A stretch of DNA of 38,666 nucleotides from Folioceros fuciformis (lineage: Eukaryota; Anthocerotophyta; Anthocerotopsida; Anthocerotales): positions 1-38,666 of the forward strand of contig JBNGIO010005507.1 in the NCBI GenBank assembly GCA_049999805.1, in the 5' to 3' direction. Positions within the stretch are counted from its first letter, which is position 1. Each line of letters begins with the position of its first letter. Shown here piece after piece: positions 1-12,000 of the stretch. The translations under genes were made by a program, and so were the position numbers. The notes under the pieces are model-generated. The model was not told the origin of the DNA. It ran no database searches and worked only from the letters and a program-made list of their open reading frames with translations.

Positions 1-1768
1 ATTGTGCCCCCACTTCCTTCGCACGATGGATGCAGGACTCAAGAAGGATGGATTTGTTTTTGCCAGAACTTTATTTTGCTTTTAGGGATTGGGCCAGCCC
101 AGCACAGCACAGCACAGCACAGCCCATCCCAGCCAATTCCATCCCAGCTCTGCCCAGTCCACGCCCGAGACATGCTTCTCCATGTTACCTTTTAGCTATC
201 TAGGTCCGTGGCGTTGCTCCCGGTGTCGGCAAGACAAGGCAAGGCAATCCCCGTCCCCATCCGCATCTGCATCTCCAACTTATAAACTATGCATGAGCTT
301 CTTATCATATGATTATATATTCTTTTTATACATACACAAAAGATAATATGGAAAGAATGAACTAGGTACACCAAGCATGGTAAGATGATGTCGGATAAAA
401 GAAGACAAAGAGATTAGGTGCATGTGGAGGTAGATAAAGAGAATTTGATTGGCCAAATAATGAGATAAAAAACGCATCATCCACAAAATGACAAACATCT
501 AGTCAAAGTGGTTCATGCATGATTGAGGGGGTGGCATGATGATGGTGGGGAGAGGAAGGGGGACGGGCAGGGCCTGAGTCTGGGCCAGGAGAGCGAGATG
601 CACACACAGGCCCTGGACACGAGGACTTATTATTGTTGGGACACTAGAGACCACCGCCCCCAAGCTGCTCAAGGGAACCAGTGGCAAAACACCAGTCTAA
701 AGCTTCTTTTATCATACATACATATATGCATATATATATATATATATGGGGCATGTGAGAGGAATCGGATGATGCATGGGCTGGGGATCAGGCTACGCTA
801 GGACTGAGGCTGTAGCTGGCTTGGCCTGGCGTAGCGTGGCCTGCCCTGCTGCTGGCCTTTTGCCTGCAATGGGCGCGAATGGCGCCGGACGCAGCCAACT
901 GGCGGGCGCGATGCCTTGTACGGCACCCGCCTCGGCCTGCGGCCAATCGGGAGTCGGGACGCACGCCTAACGTCCAAGGCCCAAGGCCGATGCACGGGGA
1001 GAGGAGAGGAGAGGAGACGAGATGAGGAAAGAGCATATCAGGGCAGAGCAGACGGAAGGAAAGGGGATGAGACGATACAAGGCAAGCGAGTAGAGTAGAG
1101 TAGAGTAGAGGAGAGAAGCGTAGCAGAGGCTGCAACCAGACAGCCAGGAGCCAGGCAGGCAACCAGTAGCACCGGAGGACGGGAGCATTTTACCACCAGC
1201 AGCTAAGGACTGCAGGCCAGCCTGACAATACTACGTACCTATAGCTTCTACTGCTCTCTCTGCTTCCCTTGCCTTCTTCCTTTCCCTCCCTCCGTCTCCC
1301 TGCCTGAACCTGCCTCGTTCCCTCTTTCGCCCCCTACCGCCCTCTGCCCANNNNNNNNNNNNNNNNNNNNNNNNNNNNNNNNNNNNNNNNNNNNNNNNNN
1401 NNNNNNNNNNNNNNNNNNNNNNNNNNNNNNNNNNNNNNNNNNNNNNNNNNACTTCACCCGACCCCTGCCGCACCTCACCCCACGCCAGCCCCAGCGCACA
1501 CTCGGCTCGGCTCGGCTCGGGTTGGGTTGGGTTCGGTCGCGACGGCACGACACCCCCTCTCCTCCTCCCCCGGGGACCCTTCTCTTTTACTCCCTCCTCG
1601 CTTCTCATCTGCTCCTTCTCTGCTGCCCACTGCCACTCCTCTTTTTTTCCCTTGCTTCCTCGCCTTCTTTTCTCCCTTGCTCTGCTCTGCTCTGCCCAGC
1701 CCAGCCCAGCCCAGCTGCGCCTGGGCCTGGGCCTGGACCTAGACTGAACTGGACGCTGAGAGCGAGCC
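1..1768. other. Upstream flank of receptor-kinase gene, no supported gene
   Basis: No reading frame here shows a recognisable domain. The stretch is rich in short tandem repeats, mostly with a 5-base unit: AGCAC around 101-122, GGAGA around 997-1017, GTAGA around 1089-1112, CTCGG then GTTGG around 1501-1533, and CTCTG then CCCAG around 1678-1715. A TA run lies at about 730-746. A 100-N gap interrupts it at 1351-1450. The last several hundred bases are C/T-rich and probably include promoter and 5' leader of the kinase gene starting at 2086; I cannot place the transcription start. Confidence 0.6.
1351..1450. other. Assembly gap, 100 N
   Basis: Exactly 100 N, the conventional placeholder for a gap of unknown size. 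It lies in pyrimidine-rich upstream sequence. Confidence 0.98.
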
Positions 1769-2032
1769 ATGGGGGACTGGCCTTGGAAGCTGCTATGCAA
1801 CTCCCCACCCGGCGCAGGAACAGGGGCATCGCCGCCGCTCGCACTGCTCTCACATCTGCTGACCACACCACCAGCACTAGCCGCTCGCCCGGGCCCGGCC
1901 GCACTGTCTCCTCGGGCATCGTTGCAACAAGCAGGGCAAGCGCAGGCAGTCATGGAGCACCGGGATCAGCAACATCATCACCAACACCACCGCCTAATGC
2001 AGCATTGCCGCCTCGCGCTCTGTTGCTCTTAG
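1769..2032 (+). other. Upstream ORF (87 codons) in the likely leader of the receptor kinase
   Basis: An ATG-started frame of 87 codons ends 53 bases before the start codon of the kinase gene at 2086. A second, overlapping frame without stops runs to just before that start codon. The product has no recognisable domain. If the leader reaches this far upstream, the frame could act as an inhibitory uORF; this is inference, since the transcription start is unknown. GC-rich composition also makes chance open frames likely. Confidence 0.3.
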
Positions 2033-2085
2033 GTTTTTCTTGCGTTGCGCTTGCACTCAACCTTTGGGAGTGCTACTAGTTAAGG

Positions 2086-5000
2086 ATGGCGAGCTGCTGC
2101 CGCCGGACTTCCTCCACCTTTGGCTTGCTCCCCCCATCCCCTTCTCTTTCCCTTTCCCTCCTCTACCACCTCTTCTTCCTCCTGCTCCTGCTCCTCCTCC
2201 TACCTTCTGCTCTCCACGGCTCCTCGGACCTCTCCACCGATGCCCAGGCCCTCCTCGCATTCAAGCTAGCCGTCGTTGCCGACCCTCAGCAGGTTCTCAG
2301 CTCCTGGAACTCCCAGTCTGCGTCCAACCCTTGCTCTTGGCGGGGCGTCAACTGTTCCACCGCAGCGCCCCAGCAGCAGCGTGTAGTCGGCCTCAATTTG
2401 TCTGGAGCCCAGCTGCTTGGTGAGCTGCCCCCTTCCGCTCTCTCGTCCCTCGATGCCCTGGCTCAGTTATCTCTAGCAGCCAACTCTTTTTATGGTAATC
2501 TCACCGCCCTCCAAGACTTGGCCAACAATGCTTCCTTAGAAGTGCTGGATTTGTCTTCCAATGGATTCCAGGGCCCTATTCCCCTTGCCTTATTCTCCCC
2601 TCGCCTAACCCTCAACCTCTCTAACAATCAGCTGTCCGGCGGCATTCCCCTTCTGTCCTCGCCCCCGCAGTTGCAGATTATCGATCTCTCCAACAACTCT
2701 CTATCCGGTCTATTGCTGCCGGTGCTCTTCCCCTCTGTGGACGAGCCCTCCGTGCTCGTCACTCTCAATCTGTCTCTCAATGGCTTCTCCGGACCAATTC
2801 CCCCGCAGCTCGTCAACAATTGTACCACGCTTCAGGTCATACTCCAATGCCCTTTCGTTGCTTGCTTTTTTTTGTTGGTTACCATTCCCTGCCATGCCAA
2901 CCCCGTGCCCCCCACCTCTACCCCTTCTTTTCTTCTCGTTCTTTTGTTGAGTTTCGCTTTGACCCTTTGTTTTTCCGGGGTTTGCTTTCTCTTTTGAACT
3001 CTTGCTGACTGTAGTTTCCTTCACTCTCTGCTCGTCTCAGGTGCTGGATCTGTCGAGTAATGGATTCATGGGCGTGATGCCACCGGCACCGGGCTTTGGG
3101 AAGTGCGCTCAACTTCGCTACCTCAATCTCTCGAACAATCAATTTTCCGGCTTGGTTCCCTCTGACCTGCTGCTACCCTCCGGCCTGCTGTCTGTCGATG
3201 TTTCCAACAATAACCTCACCGGCTCCTTGGCCCCAAGCAGATGCCCGCAGAACCTGGCCGTCTTGAACATGGCCCGGAATCATCTTTCTGACCTTGCTTG
3301 GCTCAACTTCACTGTTTGCACTTCTCTTGAATTTCTCGATCTGTCGGGAAACGGCTTGAATGGACAATTCCTAGACGGAATTGGATCCGGATCACTGCCA
3401 CCCTCTCCCTCCAATCTCCGTGTCTTCCACATGGCTGACAACAATCTGTCTGGCACTATTCCACCGCAGTTTCCTGTCTTGTTCCCCTTTTTGCAAGACC
3501 TGGATTTGTCTTTCAACCTTTTGGGAGGTCCTGTGCTATCCTTACCTTTACCTACTCTGGTCTCCCTCAACCTGGCTAACAACAACTTCTCAGGTGACCT
3601 TCCCCTGCCCCTCATCTATGACTTGTGTGCAGCCAAGCTCCAGTATCTGATGTTGGCCTTCAACAATTTCACCGGTGAGCTGCCGGACTCCTTTCTGTCC
3701 AAGTGCTCTCAACTGAAGGTGTTGGATCTGAGCGCCAACGGCATTAGTGGAACGGTGCCTGCTGACTTTTGCCCGGCGGATGCCATCCCAGCTATCCAGG
3801 TTTTTTCTGTTCCTAACAACGCCATCTATGGTCAAATCCCGGCTGGGCTGGCAAACTGCAGGAACCTCAAGACCTTAGACCTGAGCTTCAACTTCATGAG
3901 CGGGCCCATCCCTCCCGAATTAGGTTCCCTAGAGTACTTGGAGTACTTATACCTTTGGTCCAATCAACTCAATGGCTCCATTCCGTCATCTCTGGGCAAT
4001 TGCGGCAGGTTGAAAGGTCTGGTTCTCAACTACAATCTTCTCACGGGGGCGGTCCCCCCCGAGCTGTCCAAGTGCTCCGAGCTCTTGTGGCTGTCGCTCA
4101 ACACCAACCTTCTGAGCGGTGAAATTCCCAAAGAGATAGGACTGATGCAGAAGCTGGCTCTCCTTCAGCTGGGGAACAACTCCCTAATCGGCAGTATCCC
4201 CAGGGAGCTGTCCAACTGCACCGGGCTGGTGTGGTTGGACGTCAACAGGAACCAGCTCACCGGCCCCATCCCGTCCCCTATAGGACGACGAGAGTTCAAG
4301 TCGGAGATCAACCCGGACCTGGAGAACTTCAGGTTTGCCTTCGTGAAGAACATCGGACCCAACTGTCAAGGCATTGGGGGCCTAATGGAGTTTTCGGGGA
4401 TACGGCTGGAGGAGCTGCTGTCCCCTCGTCTAATATCGTGCAACTTCACGCTGCTCTTCAGCGGGCCCAACAACTTCTACAACTGGAGGAATGACTCGAG
4501 TATCGAGTATATGGACATGTCCTTCAACATGTTGGAGGGCCCCATTCCTGATGACTTCGGCAACATGAAAGCTCTGCATGTGCTCAACCTCGCGCACAAC
4601 AGGTTGAACGGGACGTTGCCGGAGTCCCTTGGCAACAGCATCGCCTTGGAATCCCTGACGCTGTCGTACAACCAGTTCACAGGCGGCATACCGACGTCCT
4701 TCGCCATGCTCAGTTTCCTGTCGTGGTTTGACGTGTCCAACAACCAGCTGAGCGGCCAGATCCCGCAGGGCGGCCAGCTGGACACCTTCCCGGCGTGGGT
4801 GTATGCGAACAATTCAGGGCTGTGCGGGCTGACGGTGCTGGGACTGCCCCCGTGCGGCGGCAACGCCAGCGGCCATGGAGGCGATTTGGCGGGCACGGGC
4901 AGACACAAGCGGCGGGAAGCGCTGGCGCCCTGGGCCACGAGCCTGCTGCTGGCGTTCCTCATTAGCTCGGGCCTGGTTGTGGTGATCCTGGTGTGGTGGG

Positions 5001-6205
5001 TGTGGACGGGGCGGCGCCTCCCGTGGAAGCAGCTGCGGCACCGGGGCTCCCTGGAGACGGGGCATGACCGGATACCCACCTGGAATGCAGCGGATTGGAA
5101 GAGCGGGTATGGGCGGGAGCCGCTGAGCATCAATGTGGCCACCTTCGAGCGACCTCTGCGGCGGCTCACGTTTGCCAATTTGCTGGAGGCCACCAACGGC
5201 TTCAGCGAGGAGAGCATCATCGGAGCCGGTGGTTTCGGCGAGGTGTATAAGGCGGAGTTGCCCGATGGGACTGTGGCCGTGAAGAAGCTCATCCACTCCA
5301 GCTTTCAGGGCGACAGGGAGTTCACGGCGGAGATGGAGACGCTGGGCAAGATCAAACACCACAACCTTGTGCCTCTCTTGGGCTACTGCAAGGTTGGCGA
5401 GGAGCGTCTACTAGTGTACGAGTTCATGGCTTGCGGCAGCCTAGAGCACATACTGCACGACCGGGAGCAGGCGGTGGGGGTGGACAAGCTGCTGCATCTG
5501 CAGNNNNNNNNNNNNNNNNNNNNNNNNNNNNNNNNNNNNNNNNNNNNNNNNNNNNNNNNNNNNNNNNNNNNNNNNNNNNNNNNNNNNNNNNNNNNNNNNN
5601 NNNTGGGCAACAGCGGCCTGCTCACCCCTCCCCTGCGCATCGAGTTCGACTGGGAGCTGCGGCGGCAGGTGGCCATGGGCGCCGCCCGTGGCCTCGCCTT
5701 TCTGCACCACAACTGCATCCCGCACATCATCCACCGCGACATGAAGTCCAGCAACGTGCTCCTGGACCGTCACTTGGTGGCCCGCGTCTCCGACTTCGGA
5801 ATGGCACGCCTCATCAGCGCTTCGGACACGCACCTGTCCGTGAGCACGCTGGCCGGCACCCCCGGCTACGTCCCGCCCGAGTACTACCAGAGCTTCCGTT
5901 GCACCACCAAGGGCGACGTCTACAGCTTCGGCGTGGTGCTGCTGGAGTTGCTCACCGGCAAGCGGCCCACCAACAAGGAGGAGTTCGGTGACAGTAACCT
6001 TGTGGGCTGGGTGAAACTCCTGCTGGCCCAGAAGCGTAGCACGGAGGTGCTGGATCCCGATCTCAGAGGAAACGGCATGGAGCAGGACATGCTGCAGCAC
6101 CTTCGCATCGCGTGCATGTGTGTGGAGGATGTGCCATCTCACAGGCCCACCATGCTCCAGGTGGTGGCCATGTTCAAAGAGTTGCATCTGGATAACGCCT
6201 CCTGA
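2086..6205 (+). CDS. BRI1/BRL-type leucine-rich repeat receptor kinase
   Basis: Two exons, 2086-2835 and 3041-6205, joined in phase 0 by a 205 bp GT-AG intron inside an LRR. The product is about 1304 residues, counting 33 unknown residues from a gap. In order: signal peptide (Leu-rich, about residues 22-45), N-terminal Cys pair ([10 protein letters not shown]), more than twenty LRRs, an island domain (about 664-735, with Cys residues and the IRLEEL and CNFT segments) before the last LRRs, a second Cys pair (GLCG...PPC), one membrane span (about 880-905), and a Ser/Thr kinase. The kinase has the glycine loop [11 protein letters not shown], Lys of VAVKK (about 998), HRDMKSSN (Asp about 1150) and DFG (about 1168). 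The island is where BRI1/BRL receptors bind brassinosteroid, so a plasma-membrane steroid-receptor role is likely; the ligand is inferred. It ends right after the kinase and lacks the C-terminal tail of BRI1. A gap cuts the kinase between its two lobes. Confidence 0.93.
5504..5603. other. Assembly gap inside the receptor kinase domain
   Basis: A run of 100 N lies between the segment DKLLHLQ and [16 protein letters not shown]. In BRI1-family kinases the flanking conserved segments (LEHILHDRE and [16 protein letters not shown]) are separated by only a few residues. The real protein therefore carries an unusual insertion here of unknown length. The frame happens to hold across 100 N, which is not evidence of the true size. 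Confidence 0.97.
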
Positions 6206-6916
6206 TTCCCTCCTCATTCCATGCCTCTACCAACCACGTCAATTTGTAACATACTATATTTACTATCCACTGTCTTCTGTCTACCCCCTACCTTCGCCTA
6301 TATGTTATTTATGTATATGCACATACACTGCAGGTATTGGTTTGCTCCAAAGCTGTCGCTACTGCTCACTGCTGCTCTCCGAAACTGCACAACCGGCACT
6401 CTGCTATTGTATTTCACATCCTTTCTCGCTACCTAGCTATGTCCGTCTAGGGCCAGGTCAGCTCACCTACTAGGTAGTACGGTATGAAAGTGCCTACTGC
6501 TACTGCATCTGCGCCGTCTTACAACCTTCTTTCACACTTTCACTGACTTATCTCTTTTCCCCGTAATGCAAAACACAACGTTGTGGACGACAGGCAAACC
6601 CGATCTTCCACTCAATCTATCAAACGCAAGCTCTTTATCTCGCAACCCAACTTGGGCCGATAACATATAAATACAAGGGGCTCACCCCTGTACGGAGCCT
6701 GTCTCTTATACACTCGACAAGATCGGTGGCGCACCACCCCCACCCAACGAACCTCTTAAAAGCCCAGGTCACCAAGAAAAACTACTCCGACATGCATGGG
6801 TGGGCTTCACCACATTCTACTACATGTTGTCAATGCACCAGGCGCCAATATCAAAGGCGTCAGTGCGCTTCACTGCCTGCGGTCTAGACCCTTTTAAGGT
6901 TTTTACCGTAACCACC
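6206..6916. other. Tail-to-tail spacer between receptor kinase and DENR genes
   Basis: No gene is supported. It should contain both 3' UTRs. Around 6,660-6,740 there is a TATAAATA box followed by a short GGGG/CCCC hairpin and a TGGCGC-like segment, which resembles the end of a plant LTR with its primer-binding region, so a short LTR relic is possible. A 15-base match to the Tn5 mosaic end sits at 6699-6713. Confidence 0.5.
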
Positions 6917-8660
6917 CTAGCCAACTGCAGAAACCTTTTGCCCATCATCGATGAAAAAGATTGCTGACTCTGGAATCTGCAAAAAATTTCACGTGACAGC
7001 GTGATTCAGAATAAAATCTTACACCCTAGCTAGACTCACTCACCATTTCCACCCAACACTTAAACACGGCATAATATGCTCACGTGTTCCCAGGTCTCTG
7101 TGATGAAATCTATGATGTCCAATGTTATATCTCCTTGGACGTCGATCTGTTCTTTCTCTGTTGGACCCTGCAAACAACATCAGCGATGAGCGGCATCCGT
7201 AACGGCATACTTGGAAGGCAAAATGTTCACCAGGCCAGCACATGTCACACACGAGAAAATATGTGTATACATCCAAGCCTACGCACGTCCACCCTTCAGA
7301 CATCCAGAACAAAATCACCAAAACCTTTGCCCACCTTCACTACGGATGCTCCACTGGCAAATTTTTTGCCAAACTTCTTAGAAGCTTCGCTCAACTTTAT
7401 GCCTGATATTCATGAAGCAGGACAAGCATCAGAAGCCATAGAACCACTCACCACCTCAAGAAGCTCTCGACTACGAGCAAAGATGCGCAACACAGCCAAT
7501 TGTGTTTTTTTCTCATGAGACGGTGAATGCCTCTCCGACCCCCTTGCCCNNNNNNNNNNNNNNNNNNNNNNNNNNNNNNNNNNNNNNNNNNNNNNNNNNN
7601 NNNNNNNNNNNNNNNNNNNNNNNNNNNNNNNNNNNNNNNNNNNNNNNNNTCCCCCCCGGCACCCTGTGCTGTAGAGGTGAATATCCGGTGCCAGTTACAA
7701 CTTGTAGCAGCAATCAGCTACCTACCAAACAAATCAAGCCCTCGTACTATCGTCAGACATTTGCGCTTGTTCCTAACAACCTTCTCCACTATAATCTCTG
7801 CTTTCTCCTGCATCGATAACAAGCAAAAAAATCCTTACTGTCCACAAGCCATCACCGAACGTCTGCATCGCATAACTCATCAAGTTGCATCCGCTTCCCT
7901 ACCGCTTGCAAATCTATGGACAACAGACCTCCCGTAGGCTCCAGGACTAGTTCCACTCTTGGCTTCCTCGTGAGGAAGAAATGATCATTTTTTGGAGAAG
8001 GAATCCAGGAACAATCAGGTGAGCAGTATTCTAACCTTTTTCTTCACCTTGCCGCCTGGCAATTTCTTCACTTCCTCTGGAGGCTTACTCTCCGCGCTAC
8101 TTCCTAAGTGGTTCATTTGTATCAATAGTCACACTAAACCGAGCCAGAACAAACTTGTGCACTCGGTACTTCACCTACCGCTCTTTCCGTCACGTTTGTC
8201 CGCGCACAGTGCCAACGCCTCAATCTGCTCCGCTGCAGCCTCTGCACATCACATCACATCACAGCCGCAAGGTATGGAACGGATGATCACAAGACGCGCA
8301 GAATTTGATGAAAAGTATAACAATGCAATACTACCTTTCACCACGTCGGGATACAAGTCAGGTGCATTCTCAATAAGCCAAGGCTTGCACTTGGCGAAGT
8401 CGGGGCCAAATTCGCAGTATTCGGCTGGCAAGCTGCAAACTGTTGAAATCTGAGAGGCACGTCACGACACGACACGACTACAAAATCATCTACGGACCAT
8501 CAACAACAAGCAACCGAGGGCCACGAGGGTTTGTGATCGGATATGCGGAAAGAAAGAAATCCCGCCTCCCGGTTAAAGGCAGAAGGTGTCCCGGTCAAGG
8601 GCCGGAGGAATACAAACCAGAGCAATAGAGGACTCTCACAGGCTGCAACCGCTCAGCCAT
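6917..8660 (-). CDS. DENR: Density-regulated protein (DENR) homologue, SUI1 domain
   Basis: Eight small exons on the minus strand: 8618-8660, 8335-8439, 8179-8241, 8036-8103, 7726-7807, 7335-7402, 7084-7167 and 6917-6976. All introns are GT-AG and all phases agree, giving 190 residues, the usual size of the family. The N-terminus [16 protein letters not shown] carries the zinc-binding Cys set C13, C16, C23, C32. A basic linker ([14 protein letters not shown]) follows, then the SUI1 fold (about 97-185: [37 protein letters not shown], and the C-terminal [17 protein letters not shown]). DENR pairs with MCT-1 on the 40S subunit in tRNA/40S recycling and reinitiation after short uORFs; that role is family knowledge. 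The start codon has a strong context (CCACCATGG). The gap at 7550-7649 lies in an intron, so the coding sequence is complete. It shares a 438 bp divergent spacer with the HUB gene. Confidence 0.95.
7550..7649. other. Assembly gap in a DENR intron
   Basis: 100 N inside the intron between the DENR exons 7726-7807 and 7335-7402. The two exons join cleanly in phase and in family alignment, so no coding sequence is missing. Confidence 0.95.
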
Positions 8661-9098
8661 GGTGGACGAATGCTGCGCGCTCAAGCAGACCCAACCAGCT
8701 TACTTTGCCTCCCTACCTAGTGTTTCACAACGTTTTACATATTTGTAAGTACCTAAAACACGAAGGTTTTTATTAAGGAACAAGGAGTAGGTTATGTACT
8801 TCCACAGTGTCGCACTCCAATAGGTGGATGTGTACCTCGCGAGCAGTCTGTTTTGATATTTCTAAGCCTGTCGCCTCTTCTTACAAAAATAAATTGTACG
8901 TAACTTAACATAAGCTGCGTAGTCGTTCAACACTAGGCTCTCCGTGTCAGGCCTCATTGCCCTCCCTTGGCGGCCTCGGCTGCCTTCAAGGCCGCGGCCG
9001 CCCTGCCGCTGCGGTCGCCATGCTGCCTTGGAGATCTTGTGGGCTGTGTTTCGCTCCCGTAATCTTCCGATAATGCGCATCATCTGGTCAGGGGCAAC
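8661..9098. promoter_or_regulatory. Divergent intergenic region between DENR and HUB genes
   Basis: Only 438 bp separate the two start codons, so this stretch must hold both 5' leaders and both core promoters. No convincing TATA box is visible near either gene. It contains a GC-rich block around 8,950-9,020 (GGCCGCGGCCGCC type), which looks like a TATA-less housekeeping promoter. Shared control of the pair is inference from the spacing. Confidence 0.5.
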
Positions 9099-12000
9099 AT
9101 GGGCAGCACAGAGGAAACTGACAGGAAAAGGCGCAACCACAACAACCATTCCGTCTCTCCTCCTCTCAAGAAGCAACTCGTCGGCCCGCACCCGGATGAC
9201 AAGAAGGTCAGCTCTTGTGCCGGCGGCTTCGTCAGTCCTCTCCGTTTTAGTCCCGACGTTCGTGGGTTTTTTTTTTTTTTTTTCCCGGTCTTATCTGAAA
9301 GGTAGGCTGGGCTCCTCTACACACGGGTCTCACTTTGTTGTGTAGGCTATCCTTGGGTGATGGGCTCTTTGAGCGTCTTTTCGTGTGTCATTCATGCCCA
9401 AATGCCAGTTCGACGCCTAACACCTCGGACACCTACAGCTCGATGCTGCAATGCTACAGTATCAGAACCACAAACTTGCGCAGCAGCTGGACGTTCAGCG
9501 AGCTGAAATTCATGCCTTGGAGAGCAATTGTAACGAGCTCAGGGCTAAGCAAGCCTCTTATGACGATACTCTACTCACAGTCAATTCTGCTTGGAATCTG
9601 GTCTGTTGCCTTTTTCTCTTTCGTTCGCAAGTGCCCGAGTTATACTCTTTAGGGTTCTCCAGGTTTCTTCTCGCTTCTGTGAGATATTCAACTTATGTAG
9701 CCACTTGCTGTGCGCAGTTGGTGGACGACTTGGAGCTGCTAGCTGTCCGTGTTAATGCGTCCCCGAATGGGCTTAGGGTTCTGGATTCATCCGCATCAAA
9801 TAACGGCAAGAAATCTGTACCGAACTCTTTCATTCTCTTTTCTTTTGGTGTGATGTGAACAGCTCCCTTGTGGGTTTGGACGGTACTGGTGGGGTAATAC
9901 TCTTTTGCTCTTGTCGCTTGTGGATGCAGATAGGCGGAGTCCCTCTGTTCCCTCGGAGGAAACGTTTTTGCATCGCCTGTTAGATACAGGAGCTACTGAG
10001 AGCAGTAACAGTGTGGAGTCAGCGCTAGCCAATAGAAGAGCCTCAACTGTGAAAACAATGCAGTTTCTGGTACAGGCCATTGATCTACAGCGGGCTAGAA
10101 ACGATGACCTTTCACGTGTATGCTGTGATCGTGTTTCAAGCGACGGTCAGTCTAGCAACAAGCATGCCTTTTGTTTGCCTGTTTTAGTTTCCATGTTCTC
10201 GCTGTCACTCTAAGCAAGAGGATACTGGTTCTGCTTCTGTGCTGCTGTATACCTGGTGGCCAGAGATCCTTTGGGCTCGAGGTTTATTTGAAGTCCTCAC
10301 AGGGTGCAGTGTCTAAATCTGAGCAGAACAAGTTTCCATGCTGTTGGCGATGTGTGCAGTCTATAATTGTTTTGGTCTTTGTTGATGAGGACATTTTAAG
10401 GGATATTTTACTTTTTCTGATACAGAAGCAGGGCTCCTACTGAAGAGAGTGTATGAAGAGCTTCAATCCGAGACTCTGATGTTGCGGTCGGCTATGGACG
10501 CCCTCCACTTAAAACACAGAGACATTTCTTTGGAGATAGGCGCTTTGAGGGACACTAATGCAAAAGATCAGTGCACAATCAAGCAGCTATCAGGTAGTGA
10601 CAAATGTCATCGTCCATCAGCTGACTGTTGAATGAAACTAGATGATCTTCATGTTCCTTGTTGCCTACGAGGTCCTGAGAGGAACTTCATTGTTAGGTGT
10701 TCATTTCTATGCTTGCAATGCAGGTTTATCATTGTCGTACCGATCTTTCCCTTGAAATTTGTGTTGCTTCATTTATGTTATGTTCATTTCCTTATTGTAG
10801 ATGAATTGGAAGAGGCGGCAGCAGCTTTAGAGGTTAGCAGGCGAAAGCTGGCTACGCTGCGTAGTGAGAAAGATCTTGCCCAGCCACTGCATGTGTTGCC
10901 AGCTGTGAAAATTGAGTCCAAAGACGCAACAGCCTTGGTTAAAGTGGTGGGAGATGTAGGCGATATGGATAGTTCTCTGGAAGAGGCCAAGGTGCATGGT
11001 TCTGACATAGCCGTGGATGCCGGGGTGCTTCTCTGGCAGCTTGCTTTAAGGGGCTGTTTCCGCAGGAGTCCTCACACACAGCTCCACTCTTCTGTAACAA
11101 TTTGGGTCTTTGGTGTTTTGCAGGGTCTAGCTGCACAGAGGCTCGCCGAGTTGGAGGAGTCACACCAGGCTCAATTGAATCTTACGCAACGGCTCCATGA
11201 GATGGAGGTGTGAACCAGCAACTCATCTTGTTGGTGGCTGTCACAGGATGGGTAATTCATGCAAGTAAAAGGGATATTTTGCTTGGAAATGGCAGGCCAA
11301 ACTGTATGACGAGCAGCATATTGTGTCTTCTCGACCTTACAGTCTACTCAGTGAGCAACTGCAGTGTCTGAAAGGTGACCTAGACCGATACCGAAATCTG
11401 GTTGACCAACTTCAGGTGTGGTTTTGCCTTTGTACCATTTTATTTCATAACAAGCTTTTGTGCTGTAAGCTGCTCAATCTTTTAAGCCTACCATAAGAGG
11501 TTCTGCCCTGTAGGCTGAGCGAGAGCATGCTCTGCGTCGCGAGAGGGAATACCTGCTCAAAATTGAAGCAGCTGAATCTGTGCGAAAGGCAAATGTTGTC
11601 TCGGAAGCCAGTGTTGTTGATCTTGAGGAGAAGCTGCAGCAATGCATGGCAGATCGAGACAGGTTGCAGTTAAAATTGGAGGAGGTTGCTCAGGCTGCTG
11701 GTACGTTCAAAAAGGTTTCAGCAATACCTTGACCTGCACATGGGGACCATGTATAGTGGTGTCTTGCTCAAGTTTGGGACATTGTCGTGGTCAAGGACAC
11801 ACTCTGAGTGTGTGGCGGGTATATTTGAAATAGTCCCAGTTGCTAGGTCCTCTGTCTCGAGCAAATGTATATGGATCATTTGGTTTGGCATTTGAAGGGA
11901 GGAAAGAGACAGTGGGAGAATTGAAGGTAATGGTGACAACTTTGCACAAGGAAATAAGTATGCTTCAAGGTCAGCTGAAGAAGTACAAAGCTGCAGCCCA

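Noticed and set aside
1231-1953. 240-codon minus-strand frame over the first gap
   Set aside because: Runs through 100 N and simple repeats; low-complexity Arg/Glu/Gly product with no domain.
1522-2079. 185-codon plus-strand frame before the receptor start
   Set aside because: Low-complexity Ser/Pro/Leu product in the probable leader; the true start at 2086 gives a proper signal peptide and LRR N-terminus.
4477-5292. 271-codon minus-strand open frame inside the receptor gene
   Set aside because: Antisense to well-conserved LRR, membrane-span and kinase sequence; explained by GC-rich codon use.
5441-6217. 258-codon minus-strand frame across the kinase gap
   Set aside because: Antisense shadow of the kinase domain and includes N residues; no domain.
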